From an uncultured Lachnospiraceae bacterium (GTDB taxonomy: Bacteria; Bacillota; Clostridia; Lachnospirales; Lachnospiraceae): 57,215 bases of DNA. How positions within the stretch are numbered: the stretch's first letter is position 1; each line of letters opens with the position of its first letter. The notes below the pieces were generated by a model. The model was given only the letters and a program-made list of their open reading frames with translations. It did no database searches and was not told the DNA's origin. Of this stretch, positions 16,183 to 23,291 are shown piece after piece. The position numbers were made by a program, and so were the translations under genes. The stretch spans positions 1 to 57,215 of the forward strand of contig CALWSC010000039.1 in assembly GCA_944384105.1 (NCBI GenBank), given 5' to 3'.

Positions 16183-17498
16183 CGGCGGAATATAAGAGAG
16201 ATTTAAATCATAACTATATGATCATAAAGAGCCCTCAGGATGCGGACCTGGACTCATTTAAGATCCGCATGCTGGTGGGAAATGTAATGAAGGGATTCTT
16301 AAAATGCAGGCTTCATATGCTGGACAACCAGGCATTGTTCTACTATGAGATCACTTCAAGGCAGTCGCTTGCCGTGCTGTATCAGAACGCCATGGTTGAT
16401 GCGGGGCTTCTGGAGCGGCTGGTCACGGCGGTATCAGAAGCGCTGGAGGTGCTGGACAGCTATCTGCTCGGCGGGCAGGGACTTATACTCCTGCCGGAGT
16501 ATATTTATCTGGATGCGGGGAGGCGGGAGGTATCCTTCTGTTATCTGCCGGGATATGAAGGAAATCTGGGAGAGGAGTTCCGTGCGCTCACAGAATATCT
16601 TCTGCCGAAGATCGACCATACCTGCCAGGAAGCGGTGGTGCTGGGCTATGGGATTTACAGAAAAGCCATGGAGGAGCCCTTTGACCTGACCTCGGTGCTC
16701 GCGGTTTTCCACAGACGGGGACAGGAGATCGGTCTGTCAGATTTTGTATCCTCCAGGAAAAAGCCTTCTGAAGAATTTCCTGACATGGAGAGCGAGAAAA
16801 AAGATGCGCTTCTGCAGGGCTTTCTGGAGGAAGATGAAGAGGAAGAGGAGGAGAAGCCATCCAGGGTCGTTCGGGCCATGCCGCCCGCCGCAGCGGCAGT
16901 GCTGTTGGGATTCCTCATACTGTTAAAATGGGTGACGCTCCCCGTATGGGCGTATCTGGTGCTTGTGGGGCTTTTGCTGGCAGGCGCCGCCGCCGGCGGA
17001 ATATGGCTGTACCGCAGCAGGAAAGCAGAGGAGGACAGAGAGATTGAGCAGGAATTTCGAAATGTGGAGCAGAAAGCAGAACTTCATATGCATGGAAAAG
17101 CGTGCGCGGAGTCTATGCGCTTTGAAGCAATATCCGAAGATGAGGGCAATGACGCAGACCAGCAGGACGGCGTCACCGTATGCCTGGGATATGCAGGAGT
17201 GGGAAATCCGTATCTTTCCGGCATACAGCCGGCGACTCTTCCGACGGTTGCAGCCGACCGTGAGCTGATCCTGATTGGAACGCTCTCCCAGGCAGTCGAT
17301 GTGGTCCTGCCCTCCAAAGCTGTCAGCCGTATGCACGCCAAGATAGAGAAGAGGGATGGGGAATGCTATCTGACAGATCTTAATTCCAAAAACGGCACAT
17401 TCGTCAATGAACAGCTGCTCATCGGAGAGGAGGAGCGCAGGCTGCAGGATGGTGATAAAGTAAGATTCGCAGATCTGACATATCAGTATTGCAAGTAA
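16173..17498 (+). CDS. DUF6382 / FHA-domain membrane protein of the Tad operon
   Basis: This 441-residue protein has three parts. An N-terminal DUF6382-like domain spans about 1-195. Then come an acidic linker and two membrane segments (about 231-275). A C-terminal forkhead-associated domain (about 345-440) has the G-T/V-S-R-x-H-A pattern (V-S-R-M-H-A) and the N-S-K-N-G-T-F-V-N motif. FHA domains bind phosphothreonine, so this protein may tie pilus assembly to a Ser/Thr kinase; none is in the window. It overlaps the preceding gene by 10 nt. Similar DUF6382-FHA proteins are common in Lachnospiraceae Tad loci. Confidence 0.85.
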   Translation: MEVAAEYKRDLNHNYMIIKSPQDADLDSFKIRMLVGNVMKGFLKCRLHMLDNQALFYYEITSRQSLAVLYQNAMVDAGLLERLVTAVSEALEVLDSYLLGGQGLILLPEYIYLDAGRREVSFCYLPGYEGNLGEEFRALTEYLLPKIDHTCQEAVVLGYGIYRKAMEEPFDLTSVLAVFHRRGQEIGLSDFVSSRKKPSEEFPDMESEKKDALLQGFLEEDEEEEEEKPSRVVRAMPPAAAAVLLGFLILLKWVTLPVWAYLVLVGLLLAGAAAGGIWLYRSRKAEEDREIEQEFRNVEQKAELHMHGKACAESMRFEAISEDEGNDADQQDGVTVCLGYAGVGNPYLSGIQPATLPTVAADRELILIGTLSQAVDVVLPSKAVSRMHAKIEKRDGECYLTDLNSKNGTFVNEQLLIGEEERRLQDGDKVRFADLTYQYCK

Positions 17499-17560
17499 TA
17501 ACGGAATTTCCTATAATGAACAGAGAGACAGGGCGAGGCTTTGGCTCAGAGAGGAGAATT

Positions 17561-18223
17561 ATGGGAAAAAACCAATATCAGGATATGGACATGATAGAGC
17601 GGATGATATACGGACCGAAGCAGTGGGCCACTCTGGGCATGGCGGCGGTGAATATTGTTGTGTTTGCTGTCACATCTTTATTCGGGCTTGATGCGGAGCA
17701 TATGATCAGGTATGGAGCAGCGGTTACTCCGTATATCCTCGGGGGAGAGTATTACCGTTTGTTTACGAGTATGTTCCTGCATTTTGACCTGCAGCATCTG
17801 ATTGGAAATATGGTTATGCTGATTCTGCTGGGAGCCTATCTGGAACGGTTTGTGGGGAAAGCGCGTTATCTCGCGGTCTATCTGATCGGAGGCATAGCCG
17901 GGAATTTGCTTTCCATGGTCCTGGAGCTTCGGACAGGGGAATACGCCATATCCGCCGGAGCCTCCGGCGCAGTGTTTGCAACGGTCGGAGGACTGCTTGC
18001 ACTGCTGATTGTGCACAGGGGCAGACTGGCGGATCTGACACTGCGAAGAGTGGCTCTTATGGCGATTCTTTCCGCCGCATACGGTTTCTCCAGCTATGGC
18101 GTCAATAATGCGGCGCACATCGGCGGCCTTGCTGCGGGATTTCTCACAGCACTTCTTTTGTACCGCAGAGGAAGCCGCAGATACCGGGAGAACTGTATCA
18201 GCGAACGGGGAGCCGGATGGTGA
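17561..18223 (+). CDS. Rhomboid family intramembrane serine protease
   Basis: This protein of about 220 residues has six predicted membrane helices. It carries the rhomboid catalytic serine in G-A-S-G-A-V near residue 138, the catalytic histidine in N-N-A-A-H-I-G-G near residue 188, and the H-x-x-x-N motif (H-L-I-G-N) near residue 75. Rhomboids cut membrane-spanning helices of other proteins. ATG 17561 has GAGAGGAG 6-7 nt upstream. It is the last gene of the Tad run, 62 nt after the FHA gene, so it could process or release a membrane-anchored pilus part. Its 3' end overlaps the convergent kinase gene by 26 bp. Confidence 0.9.
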   Translation: MGKNQYQDMDMIERMIYGPKQWATLGMAAVNIVVFAVTSLFGLDAEHMIRYGAAVTPYILGGEYYRLFTSMFLHFDLQHLIGNMVMLILLGAYLERFVGKARYLAVYLIGGIAGNLLSMVLELRTGEYAISAGASGAVFATVGGLLALLIVHRGRLADLTLRRVALMAILSAAYGFSSYGVNNAAHIGGLAAGFLTALLLYRRGSRRYRENCISERGAGW

Positions 18224-18926
18224 AGTCCGTGCCCTTGCCAGGCACAGATTCCGCAGTGATACTTCCGTGATGGGCGGATATGATTTCTTTTGATACGGCA
18301 AGCCCCAGCCCTGTTCCGTTGCGCTTGTGTGTCACAAACGGCTCAAAAATGGAGGAGAGCTGATCCGGCTCAATTCCGCATCCGGTATCTGTAAAATGAA
18401 TTGTGATGGAATCACCGTCACTCCCGATAGAGATCGTGAGCGTACCTCCGTCCGGCATCGCTTCCACGGCATTGCGGATCAGATTCGAAAAGACCTGGCG
18501 CATCTTGCCCACATCCTCTAAGATAGAGGGTATGGCAGAGTCCTTCTTCAGGACAAGCGATACGGATGAAGGGCATATTCCATCGGAGATGTCTGAGGTC
18601 ATAGAAAGAAGCAGACGATACAGGTTTACCATCTCGAGATGAAGCGTATGCGCATTGTTGTACGCGGAGAGATCCGCAAGCAGCTCGCGCAGCGCTTTCA
18701 TGTTCTCCAGGGCGTGTATCCAGTTCGCGGATGAAGCGGCCTCCGGATGCTCCTGTTCATAGAGCTGCATAAAACTGTTGATCAGCGTGACGGGATTTCG
18801 AATTTCGTGGGCGATCCTGGATACGGTATAGCGTTGGCCGTCGATGAACTTCTCATAGAGTTCATGTAATTCTGTATCTTTGCTGCACAATTCGGCAAAG
18901 CGCAGCTTCTCATTTTCAGTCAGCAT
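18198..18926 (-). CDS. Soluble sensor histidine kinase lacking a sensor domain
   Basis: This 242-residue protein has an H-box with H40 in I-A-H-E-I-R-N-P-V. Its HATPase domain has N-L-I-R-N-A-V-E-A-M (N box), D-T-G-C-G-I (G1) and G-T-G-L-G-L (G2). No membrane segment or recognisable sensor module exists; only about 30 residues precede the H-box. The start ATG 18926 has GGGAGG about 11 nt upstream. No response regulator gene lies next to it, so it is an orphan kinase whose input must come through a partner protein. It is convergent with, and overlaps by 26 bp, the rhomboid gene. Confidence 0.88.
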   Translation of the reverse strand: MLTENEKLRFAELCSKDTELHELYEKFIDGQRYTVSRIAHEIRNPVTLINSFMQLYEQEHPEAASSANWIHALENMKALRELLADLSAYNNAHTLHLEMVNLYRLLLSMTSDISDGICPSSVSLVLKKDSAIPSILEDVGKMRQVFSNLIRNAVEAMPDGGTLTISIGSDGDSITIHFTDTGCGIEPDQLSSIFEPFVTHKRNGTGLGLAVSKEIISAHHGSITAESVPGKGTDFTIRLPVR

Positions 18927-18951
18927 AAAATAAAAACCTCCCTTTTGGCTA

Positions 18952-18980
18952 AGTGTATCATTCGTTTTGAGAAAAGGCAA
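18952..18980 (-). promoter_or_regulatory. Promoter of the soluble histidine kinase
   Basis: Minus strand TTGCCT (18975-18980) and TACACT (18952-18957) are separated by 17 bp, about 25 bp upstream of the start codon. Confidence 0.5.
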
Positions 18981-19088
18981 TGAATTTCAGGTTGCAAAAT
19001 CTGACAAAATACGCCAAAATAAAGAGAGAGCGAAGAATGCTGAAATGGCTGCGCTGCAAACATTGAAAATATAAGGGAGGAAAGAGAT

Positions 19089-19499
19089 ATGGAATCATGT
19101 ATTTTTTGTAAAATTGCGAACGGGGAAATCCCTTCGGCTACGCTGTACGAAGATGAGGACTTCAGGGTAATCCTGGATCTGGGGCCTGCGAGCAGAGGGC
19201 ATGCGCTGATTCTGCCGAAGGAGCATTACAAAGATCTCTACGAGATTCCAGAGGAACTCGCGGCAAAAGCAATGAAGACGGCTAAAAAGGTAGTAACCGC
19301 AATGACAAAGGTGTTAGACTGCGACGGTTATAATCTGGTGCAGAATAACGGTGAAGCTGCAGGACAGACCGTATTTCATTTCCATATGCATCTGATTCCG
19401 CGCTATAAAGGCGATGGCGTCGGGCTGACATGGAAGCCCGGAGAGCTGGAGGATAAAACGAGAGATAAGATTCTTGCAGAGATAAGGAAGTATCTGTAA
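19089..19499 (+). CDS. HIT family hydrolase (Hint-like)
   Basis: This 136-residue protein has the histidine triad H-F-H-M-H (H97, H99, H101) and an N-terminal C-x-x-C (C4, C7) that with other residues can bind zinc. HIT proteins of this group hydrolyse adenosine phosphoramidates or related nucleotides in the cytoplasm. Length and motif spacing are normal. The start ATG has AAGGGAGG about 9 nt upstream. It is followed after 12 nt by the sigma factor gene, probably on the same mRNA. Confidence 0.93.
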   Translation: MESCIFCKIANGEIPSATLYEDEDFRVILDLGPASRGHALILPKEHYKDLYEIPEELAAKAMKTAKKVVTAMTKVLDCDGYNLVQNNGEAAGQTVFHFHMHLIPRYKGDGVGLTWKPGELEDKTRDKILAEIRKYL

Positions 19500-19511
19500 T
19501 CGCTGAAGACT

Positions 19512-20072
19512 ATGAAAGATAATGAAACAATTACAGTGATTTACAATAAGCATTGGAACAGACTGATGCGGACGGCATACAAGGAGCTGGGGGACTACGA
19601 CATGTCACAGGATGTCGTGCAGGATGTGCTTCTGAAGTTTGCTATGATGACCAATGTGGACAGAAGCACAGAACAGGCTCTGCTGGTGAGAATGGCAAAA
19701 AATAAAGCAATAGATTACCGGAGAAAATTCTGCAGAGGAGACACGGTATCCATGGAGGCGGGAAAAATGGAGTTAAAAAAGCATGGATTTTTCGAGGGTC
19801 TGGAGGCAAGAAAAACTCTGGAATATGACTGCGAGGAGCTGGGCTCCCGCGTATTTAAGGAGCTGAAGAAGCGAAACATTGTCTGGTATCAGATTATGGT
19901 AGGTCTTTATATTTACCGTGACGAACCCGAGACTGTTGCCGGACGGCTGGGACTGACGCTGCCTCATATGAGGACGTCTCTGAGCCGGGCAAGAGCCTGG
20001 GTTCGCAGAAAATTCGGCAAAGAATATCAGGAGATAGGAATTATTTCTGGCATTCCTGAATCAGGGAAATGA
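19512..20072 (+). CDS. Sigma-70 family (ECF-like) RNA polymerase sigma factor
   Basis: The 186-residue protein has a region-2-like segment (about 8-75, with S-Q-D-V-V-Q-D-V-L-L-K-F and the K-N-K-A-I-D-Y-R-R motif). A region-4-like helix-turn-helix lies at about 105-165 (E-T-V-A-G-R-L-G-L-T, S-R-A-R-A-W-V-R-R). It should direct RNA polymerase to a special promoter set. The start has only a weak ribosome binding site and probably depends on coupling to the HIT gene. Sigma factors of this kind are usually followed by a DUF4367 membrane protein. Here that partner type is found at 21193, beyond murG. The 3' end overlaps the convergent murG by 32 bp. Confidence 0.85.
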   Translation: MKDNETITVIYNKHWNRLMRTAYKELGDYDMSQDVVQDVLLKFAMMTNVDRSTEQALLVRMAKNKAIDYRRKFCRGDTVSMEAGKMELKKHGFFEGLEARKTLEYDCEELGSRVFKELKKRNIVWYQIMVGLYIYRDEPETVAGRLGLTLPHMRTSLSRARAWVRRKFGKEYQEIGIISGIPESGK

Positions 20073-21105
20073 TACGCTCAATGGAATCCGTATGCTGGGC
20101 ATTGCTCATTGCCTGAATGTAGGTATCGCGGTTTTGATACAGATCCTGGATGGTATGAAGAAGCTTTTCGTTCGTGATTTCTTCTTCCTCCATGACAACG
20201 CTGAAGCCCTGCTTTTCAAAGGAACGGGCGTTGAGTATCTGGTCGCCGCGGCTGGCGTTTGCTGAAAGCGGAATCAGAAGGTTCGGCTTTTTCAGTGCGC
20301 TGATCTCACAGATCGCGTTTGCGCCCGCACGGGAAATCACCAGGTCGGCAAGGGCAAATAGATCCGGAAGCTCCTGCTTGATATATTCATACTGGACATA
20401 GCCGTTCAGATTGTTTAAAGTAGGATCCAGCTTGCCCTTGCCGCAGAGGTGAACCACGTTGAAAGACTTGAGAAGCTCCGGGAGAATGGAGCGGACGGCT
20501 TCATTGACCGCTACAGCTCCGAGGCTGCCTCCGATCACCATAATCACCGGCTTGCCATCTGAAAGCCCGGTAAAGCGGAGAGCATTTTCCCTGCTGCCAT
20601 GCAGAAGCTCCTGGCGGATCGGCGTACCTGTGAGAACTGCCTTAGAGGAAGGAAGATGTTCGGCTGCCTCCGGGAAGTTGCAGCAGACTTTTGTGGCGGA
20701 GGGAATGCACAGCTTATTGGCAAGTCCCGGGCTCATATCAGACTCATGGATAATCGCCGGAACCTTGCACATCTTAGCAGCAAGAACCACAGGAACGGAT
20801 ACAAAACCGCCCTTAGAAAAGACGATATCCGGCTTGAGTCTCTTCATCAGCCGCCGTGCCTCAGAGAAGCCCTTGAGAACCTTAAAGGGGTCTGTAAAGT
20901 TCTTGGGATCAAAGTAGCGGCGGAGTTTGCCGGAAGAGATTCCATAGTATGGAATTCCAAGCTCCTCGATCAGCTTCTTCTCGATGCCGTCATAGGAGCC
21001 TATGTAGGAAATTTTATATCCAAGTTCCCGGAGACGGGGAATGAGAGCAATATTCGGGGTGACATGCCCGGCGGTTCCGCCGCCGGTGAGTACAATGTGT
21101 TTCAT
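20041..21105 (-). CDS. murG: UDP-GlcNAc:undecaprenyl-PP-MurNAc-pentapeptide GlcNAc transferase
   Basis: MurG adds GlcNAc to lipid I to make lipid II at the cytoplasmic membrane, the last intracellular step of peptidoglycan synthesis. This 354-residue protein has the N-terminal G-G-T-A-G-H motif (residues 9-14), the lipid-binding F-S-K-G-G-F region near 95, the donor-site G-G-S-L-G-A near 193 and S-R-A-G-A-N near 262. It is a single gene here, outside the usual dcw cluster, read from its own promoter. Length and motifs are normal. Confidence 0.95.
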   Translation of the reverse strand: MKHIVLTGGGTAGHVTPNIALIPRLRELGYKISYIGSYDGIEKKLIEELGIPYYGISSGKLRRYFDPKNFTDPFKVLKGFSEARRLMKRLKPDIVFSKGGFVSVPVVLAAKMCKVPAIIHESDMSPGLANKLCIPSATKVCCNFPEAAEHLPSSKAVLTGTPIRQELLHGSRENALRFTGLSDGKPVIMVIGGSLGAVAVNEAVRSILPELLKSFNVVHLCGKGKLDPTLNNLNGYVQYEYIKQELPDLFALADLVISRAGANAICEISALKKPNLLIPLSANASRGDQILNARSFEKQGFSVVMEEEEITNEKLLHTIQDLYQNRDTYIQAMSNAQHTDSIERIISLIQECQK

Positions 21106-21146
21106 ATGAATCCTCCTGAATATACATAGTAATTACAGTTTATTAT

Positions 21147-21175
21147 ATTATTATACCTGAGTGAGGAAAAGTCAA
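21147..21175 (-). promoter_or_regulatory. Promoter of murG
   Basis: Minus strand TTGACT (21170-21175) and AATAAT (21147-21152) are separated by 17 bp, about 40 bp upstream of murG. An overlapping TATAAT-like hexamer is also present. Confidence 0.5.
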
Positions 21176-21192
21176 GGAATAAGGGGGTAGTT

Positions 21193-22032
21193 ATGGATAA
21201 AACAGCATTAGACAATAAGCAGACATCCGAGAAGGATTCGGCGGACATCATCATAGACAGCGAGATGCTCAAGGAAGCAGCGAAAATTGAAAAGAGCATA
21301 GAGGACGTAGAGGTTCCATATCGCGAGGGTGACGAAGAACGCATGCTGGAAAGACTCATGGAACGCATAGAACTGGAGAAGGCAAAAGGAAAAACCGTCA
21401 GCGAAATCGAGGAATTCACAAGAAGTGCTGATGAGTACGGGAAAAAGCGTCAGAAAAAAATCCGGACAATAACACGCGCTGCCGCGGCGGTCGTGGTGCT
21501 GGGGATCGGAATTTTTGGGGTTTCGATGACCAGTGAGGCTAATCGGTTGAGGGTGATGGAAATTTTAGGGCAGACATCTAACAGTAATGAAATCGTAAGG
21601 ATAAACAATGGTGATAAAAGAGTATACTCAGAAAATGATGAGGAGCAAGTTCGGAATGATATTTATACAAAATTACATGCAGAATATCCAGAATTTTTCT
21701 ATGTACCGCAAGGGATGAAATATCGTGAAAGTATAATTGAAGAGGAGTCAGGAGTAGCTTTTGTTACATACGAGTATAAGAATGACAATCTAATATTCTA
21801 TATATCCACTAATGAAAACGATCTTTCTGAAACAAAAACCACAGACGTTAATAATACCATTGTTGATACAGTAAAACTGAACACAAAAGATAGTGATATC
21901 GAAGCTACCATTATGCAAACATTGGATAATAATTATATTGCTCATTGGGAGTATCATAATATTTATTATGAATTTGGTGGGAAAATAGCTGAGGAGGAAT
22001 TGGCTAAAATTCTAGAAGAGATGCTGTATTAA
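21193..22032 (+). CDS. DUF4367 single-pass membrane protein (anti-sigma-like)
   Basis: The 279-residue protein has a charged cytoplasmic part (1-90), one membrane segment (about 95-111) and an extracytoplasmic part (112-279) resembling DUF4367. Proteins of this layout often sit next to ECF-like sigma genes and are thought to be anti-sigma or sensor partners. The nearest sigma gene (19512) is separated by murG on the other strand. Base composition changes inside the gene: codons up to about 21570 look like the neighbourhood, while the external domain is clearly AT-rich. ATG 21193 follows AAGGGGG. The sigma partnership is inference. Confidence 0.7.
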   Translation: MDKTALDNKQTSEKDSADIIIDSEMLKEAAKIEKSIEDVEVPYREGDEERMLERLMERIELEKAKGKTVSEIEEFTRSADEYGKKRQKKIRTITRAAAAVVVLGIGIFGVSMTSEANRLRVMEILGQTSNSNEIVRINNGDKRVYSENDEEQVRNDIYTKLHAEYPEFFYVPQGMKYRESIIEEESGVAFVTYEYKNDNLIFYISTNENDLSETKTTDVNNTIVDTVKLNTKDSDIEATIMQTLDNNYIAHWEYHNIYYEFGGKIAEEELAKILEEMLY

Positions 22033-22083
22033 TGTTATTTTTTCATAACTTATTCGTTTTCTTTTTGATAAGGAGGTGAAGTT

Positions 22084-22575
22084 TTGAAAAGGTGCTTTAA
22101 GATATTGGCAGGCTTACTTGCCATAACGGCTATCGGAACTATGAATAATTTAGAAGTAGTGAAAGCTAATACCTTTGAAGACATAGGACAGATTATTGAT
22201 GGTTCTACGCTGACTAATGAAAAACAGGCAGAAGATAATGTTTTCAATGTAAAAAAGGGTACAGATTTTTATCAAGGTGGCGCTAAGATCAGTGTGCTCA
22301 GCAAAAATTCCATTAATGCGTTTGGATATACATTTGCATATCATGATTGTGATAGCATTGATTTGTATTTGTATATAGAAAAATTAGTAGGAAATTCTTG
22401 GCAGTCATATAAATCGTTTAAATTCACGGATGAAAATGTATCTACATTGAGTAAAAGCATCACTTTACAGGTTCCATCAGGATATAGTTATCGTCTTAGA
22501 GGATATCATAGAACATACAATGATGGACGGCAAGAGAGTGCGAGCACAGTAACCGAGGGCGTTTACGTCGGTTAA
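22084..22575 (+). CDS. Secreted DUF6147-like protein
   Basis: This 163-residue protein has a typical signal peptide (K-R-C-F-K, hydrophobic core about 6-20, likely cut near residue 28). The mature domain is beta-rich (about 45-163) with paired aromatic residues, resembling small Lachnospiraceae exoproteins of DUF6147. The start is a TTG at 22084 behind a perfect AAGGAGGTGA ribosome binding site. The gene is AT-rich like the end of the preceding gene and ends at a strong terminator. Its function is unknown; it may be a surface or antimicrobial-type protein, but nothing in the sequence decides this. Confidence 0.7.
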   Translation: MKRCFKILAGLLAITAIGTMNNLEVVKANTFEDIGQIIDGSTLTNEKQAEDNVFNVKKGTDFYQGGAKISVLSKNSINAFGYTFAYHDCDSIDLYLYIEKLVGNSWQSYKSFKFTDENVSTLSKSITLQVPSGYSYRLRGYHRTYNDGRQESASTVTEGVYVG

Positions 22576-22634
22576 CTAAAAAATTTAAAAAATAAAATTC
22601 GCCAGGGATTTCAGCTTCCCCCCTTGGAGAATCT

Positions 22635-22657
22635 ATGTAACTATGTAACAATGTAAC
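22635..22657. repeat. Three direct ATGTAAC repeats
   Basis: ATGTAAC occurs at 22635-22641, 22643-22649 and 22651-22657, a period of 8 nt. This may be a protein-binding cluster or simple slippage. Confidence 0.6.
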
Positions 22658-22688
22658 GAGATAACAAAAATCAACAAACCCCTAAAAC

Positions 22689-22736
22689 CCCCATCCGCAG
22701 TCATTCTTCCCCTGAACCCGCTGCGGATGGGGATTT
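22689..22736 (+). terminator. Intrinsic terminator of the DUF6147 gene
   Basis: CCCCATCCGCAG (22689-22700) pairs perfectly with CTGCGGATGGGG (22721-22732) over 12 bp with a 20-nt loop, followed by ATTTT. Confidence 0.65.
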
Positions 22737-23095
22737 TGTCATAATTCACAAATAATCACATCAATTTTCGACACATTTCCTAAAAATGAAAATTTTTCCA
22801 TTTTCAGTTATTTTTGTTGCTTCTGATGCGTATTTAATGTGTAATACAGCAGAGCGCAGGAAAGGAGGGCAGAGAGAGCGGGCAACCCCATATTGCCTCA
22901 AGGAGCGTATCGCCGGCAGGAACAGCCGCAGCGAAAGACGGACACTGCCGTATTGCAGAACAGCTACCCGTAAAACAAACAAGTAAGCAAAATTTAACAA
23001 AAGCGGGAACTGGAGGGTAAAATATCTGCAGAAAGAGTCTATGAAATACCGCGGATAGTTTTCCAAAATCGAACACAAAATAAACAGAACATAAG

Positions 23096-23182
23096 GAGGG
23101 CTGCAGTACCAATTTCCTTCTCCGATTCCGGTGCTGCAGTCCTCTGACGTTTACAGATATCTTTCTTTTAAAAATCTGTAAA
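23096..23182 (+). promoter_or_regulatory. Two consecutive strong hairpins upstream of the beta-CASP gene
   Basis: Hairpin 1 pairs 23096-23110 with 23130-23144 over 15 bp (two G-U). Hairpin 2 pairs TTTACAGAT (23150-23158) with ATCTGTAAA (23174-23182) over 9 bp. Neither is followed by a good T-run on the plus strand, so they are not typical terminators. They could be the end of a small RNA or a leader structure. Confidence 0.45.
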
Positions 23183-23291
23183 AATAAAAGAATAGCCTAT
23201 CAAAATCAGAAAATTCCATGTATAATGAAGATAGCGTGATACATGACCTGTAAATCACAAAAAACAGATTTGCAAAAGGGGGCAAGGCATT

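Larger units (their letters stand above)
22576..23291. other. 716-bp gene-free region with terminator and hairpins
   Basis: No credible coding region is visible; the short open frames here lack ribosome binding sites. The region holds three ATGTAAC repeats at 8-nt spacing (22635-22657), a terminator (22689-22736), a roughly 350-nt stretch of ordinary base composition (22740-23090) and two strong hairpins (23096-23144 and 23150-23182) before the beta-CASP gene. The middle part might contain an untranslated RNA or a decayed gene, but neither can be supported further. Confidence 0.5.

Noticed and set aside
22786-22986. A 66-residue frame in the gap before the beta-CASP gene
   Set aside because: There is no ribosome binding site, and its composition looks like translated non-coding sequence.
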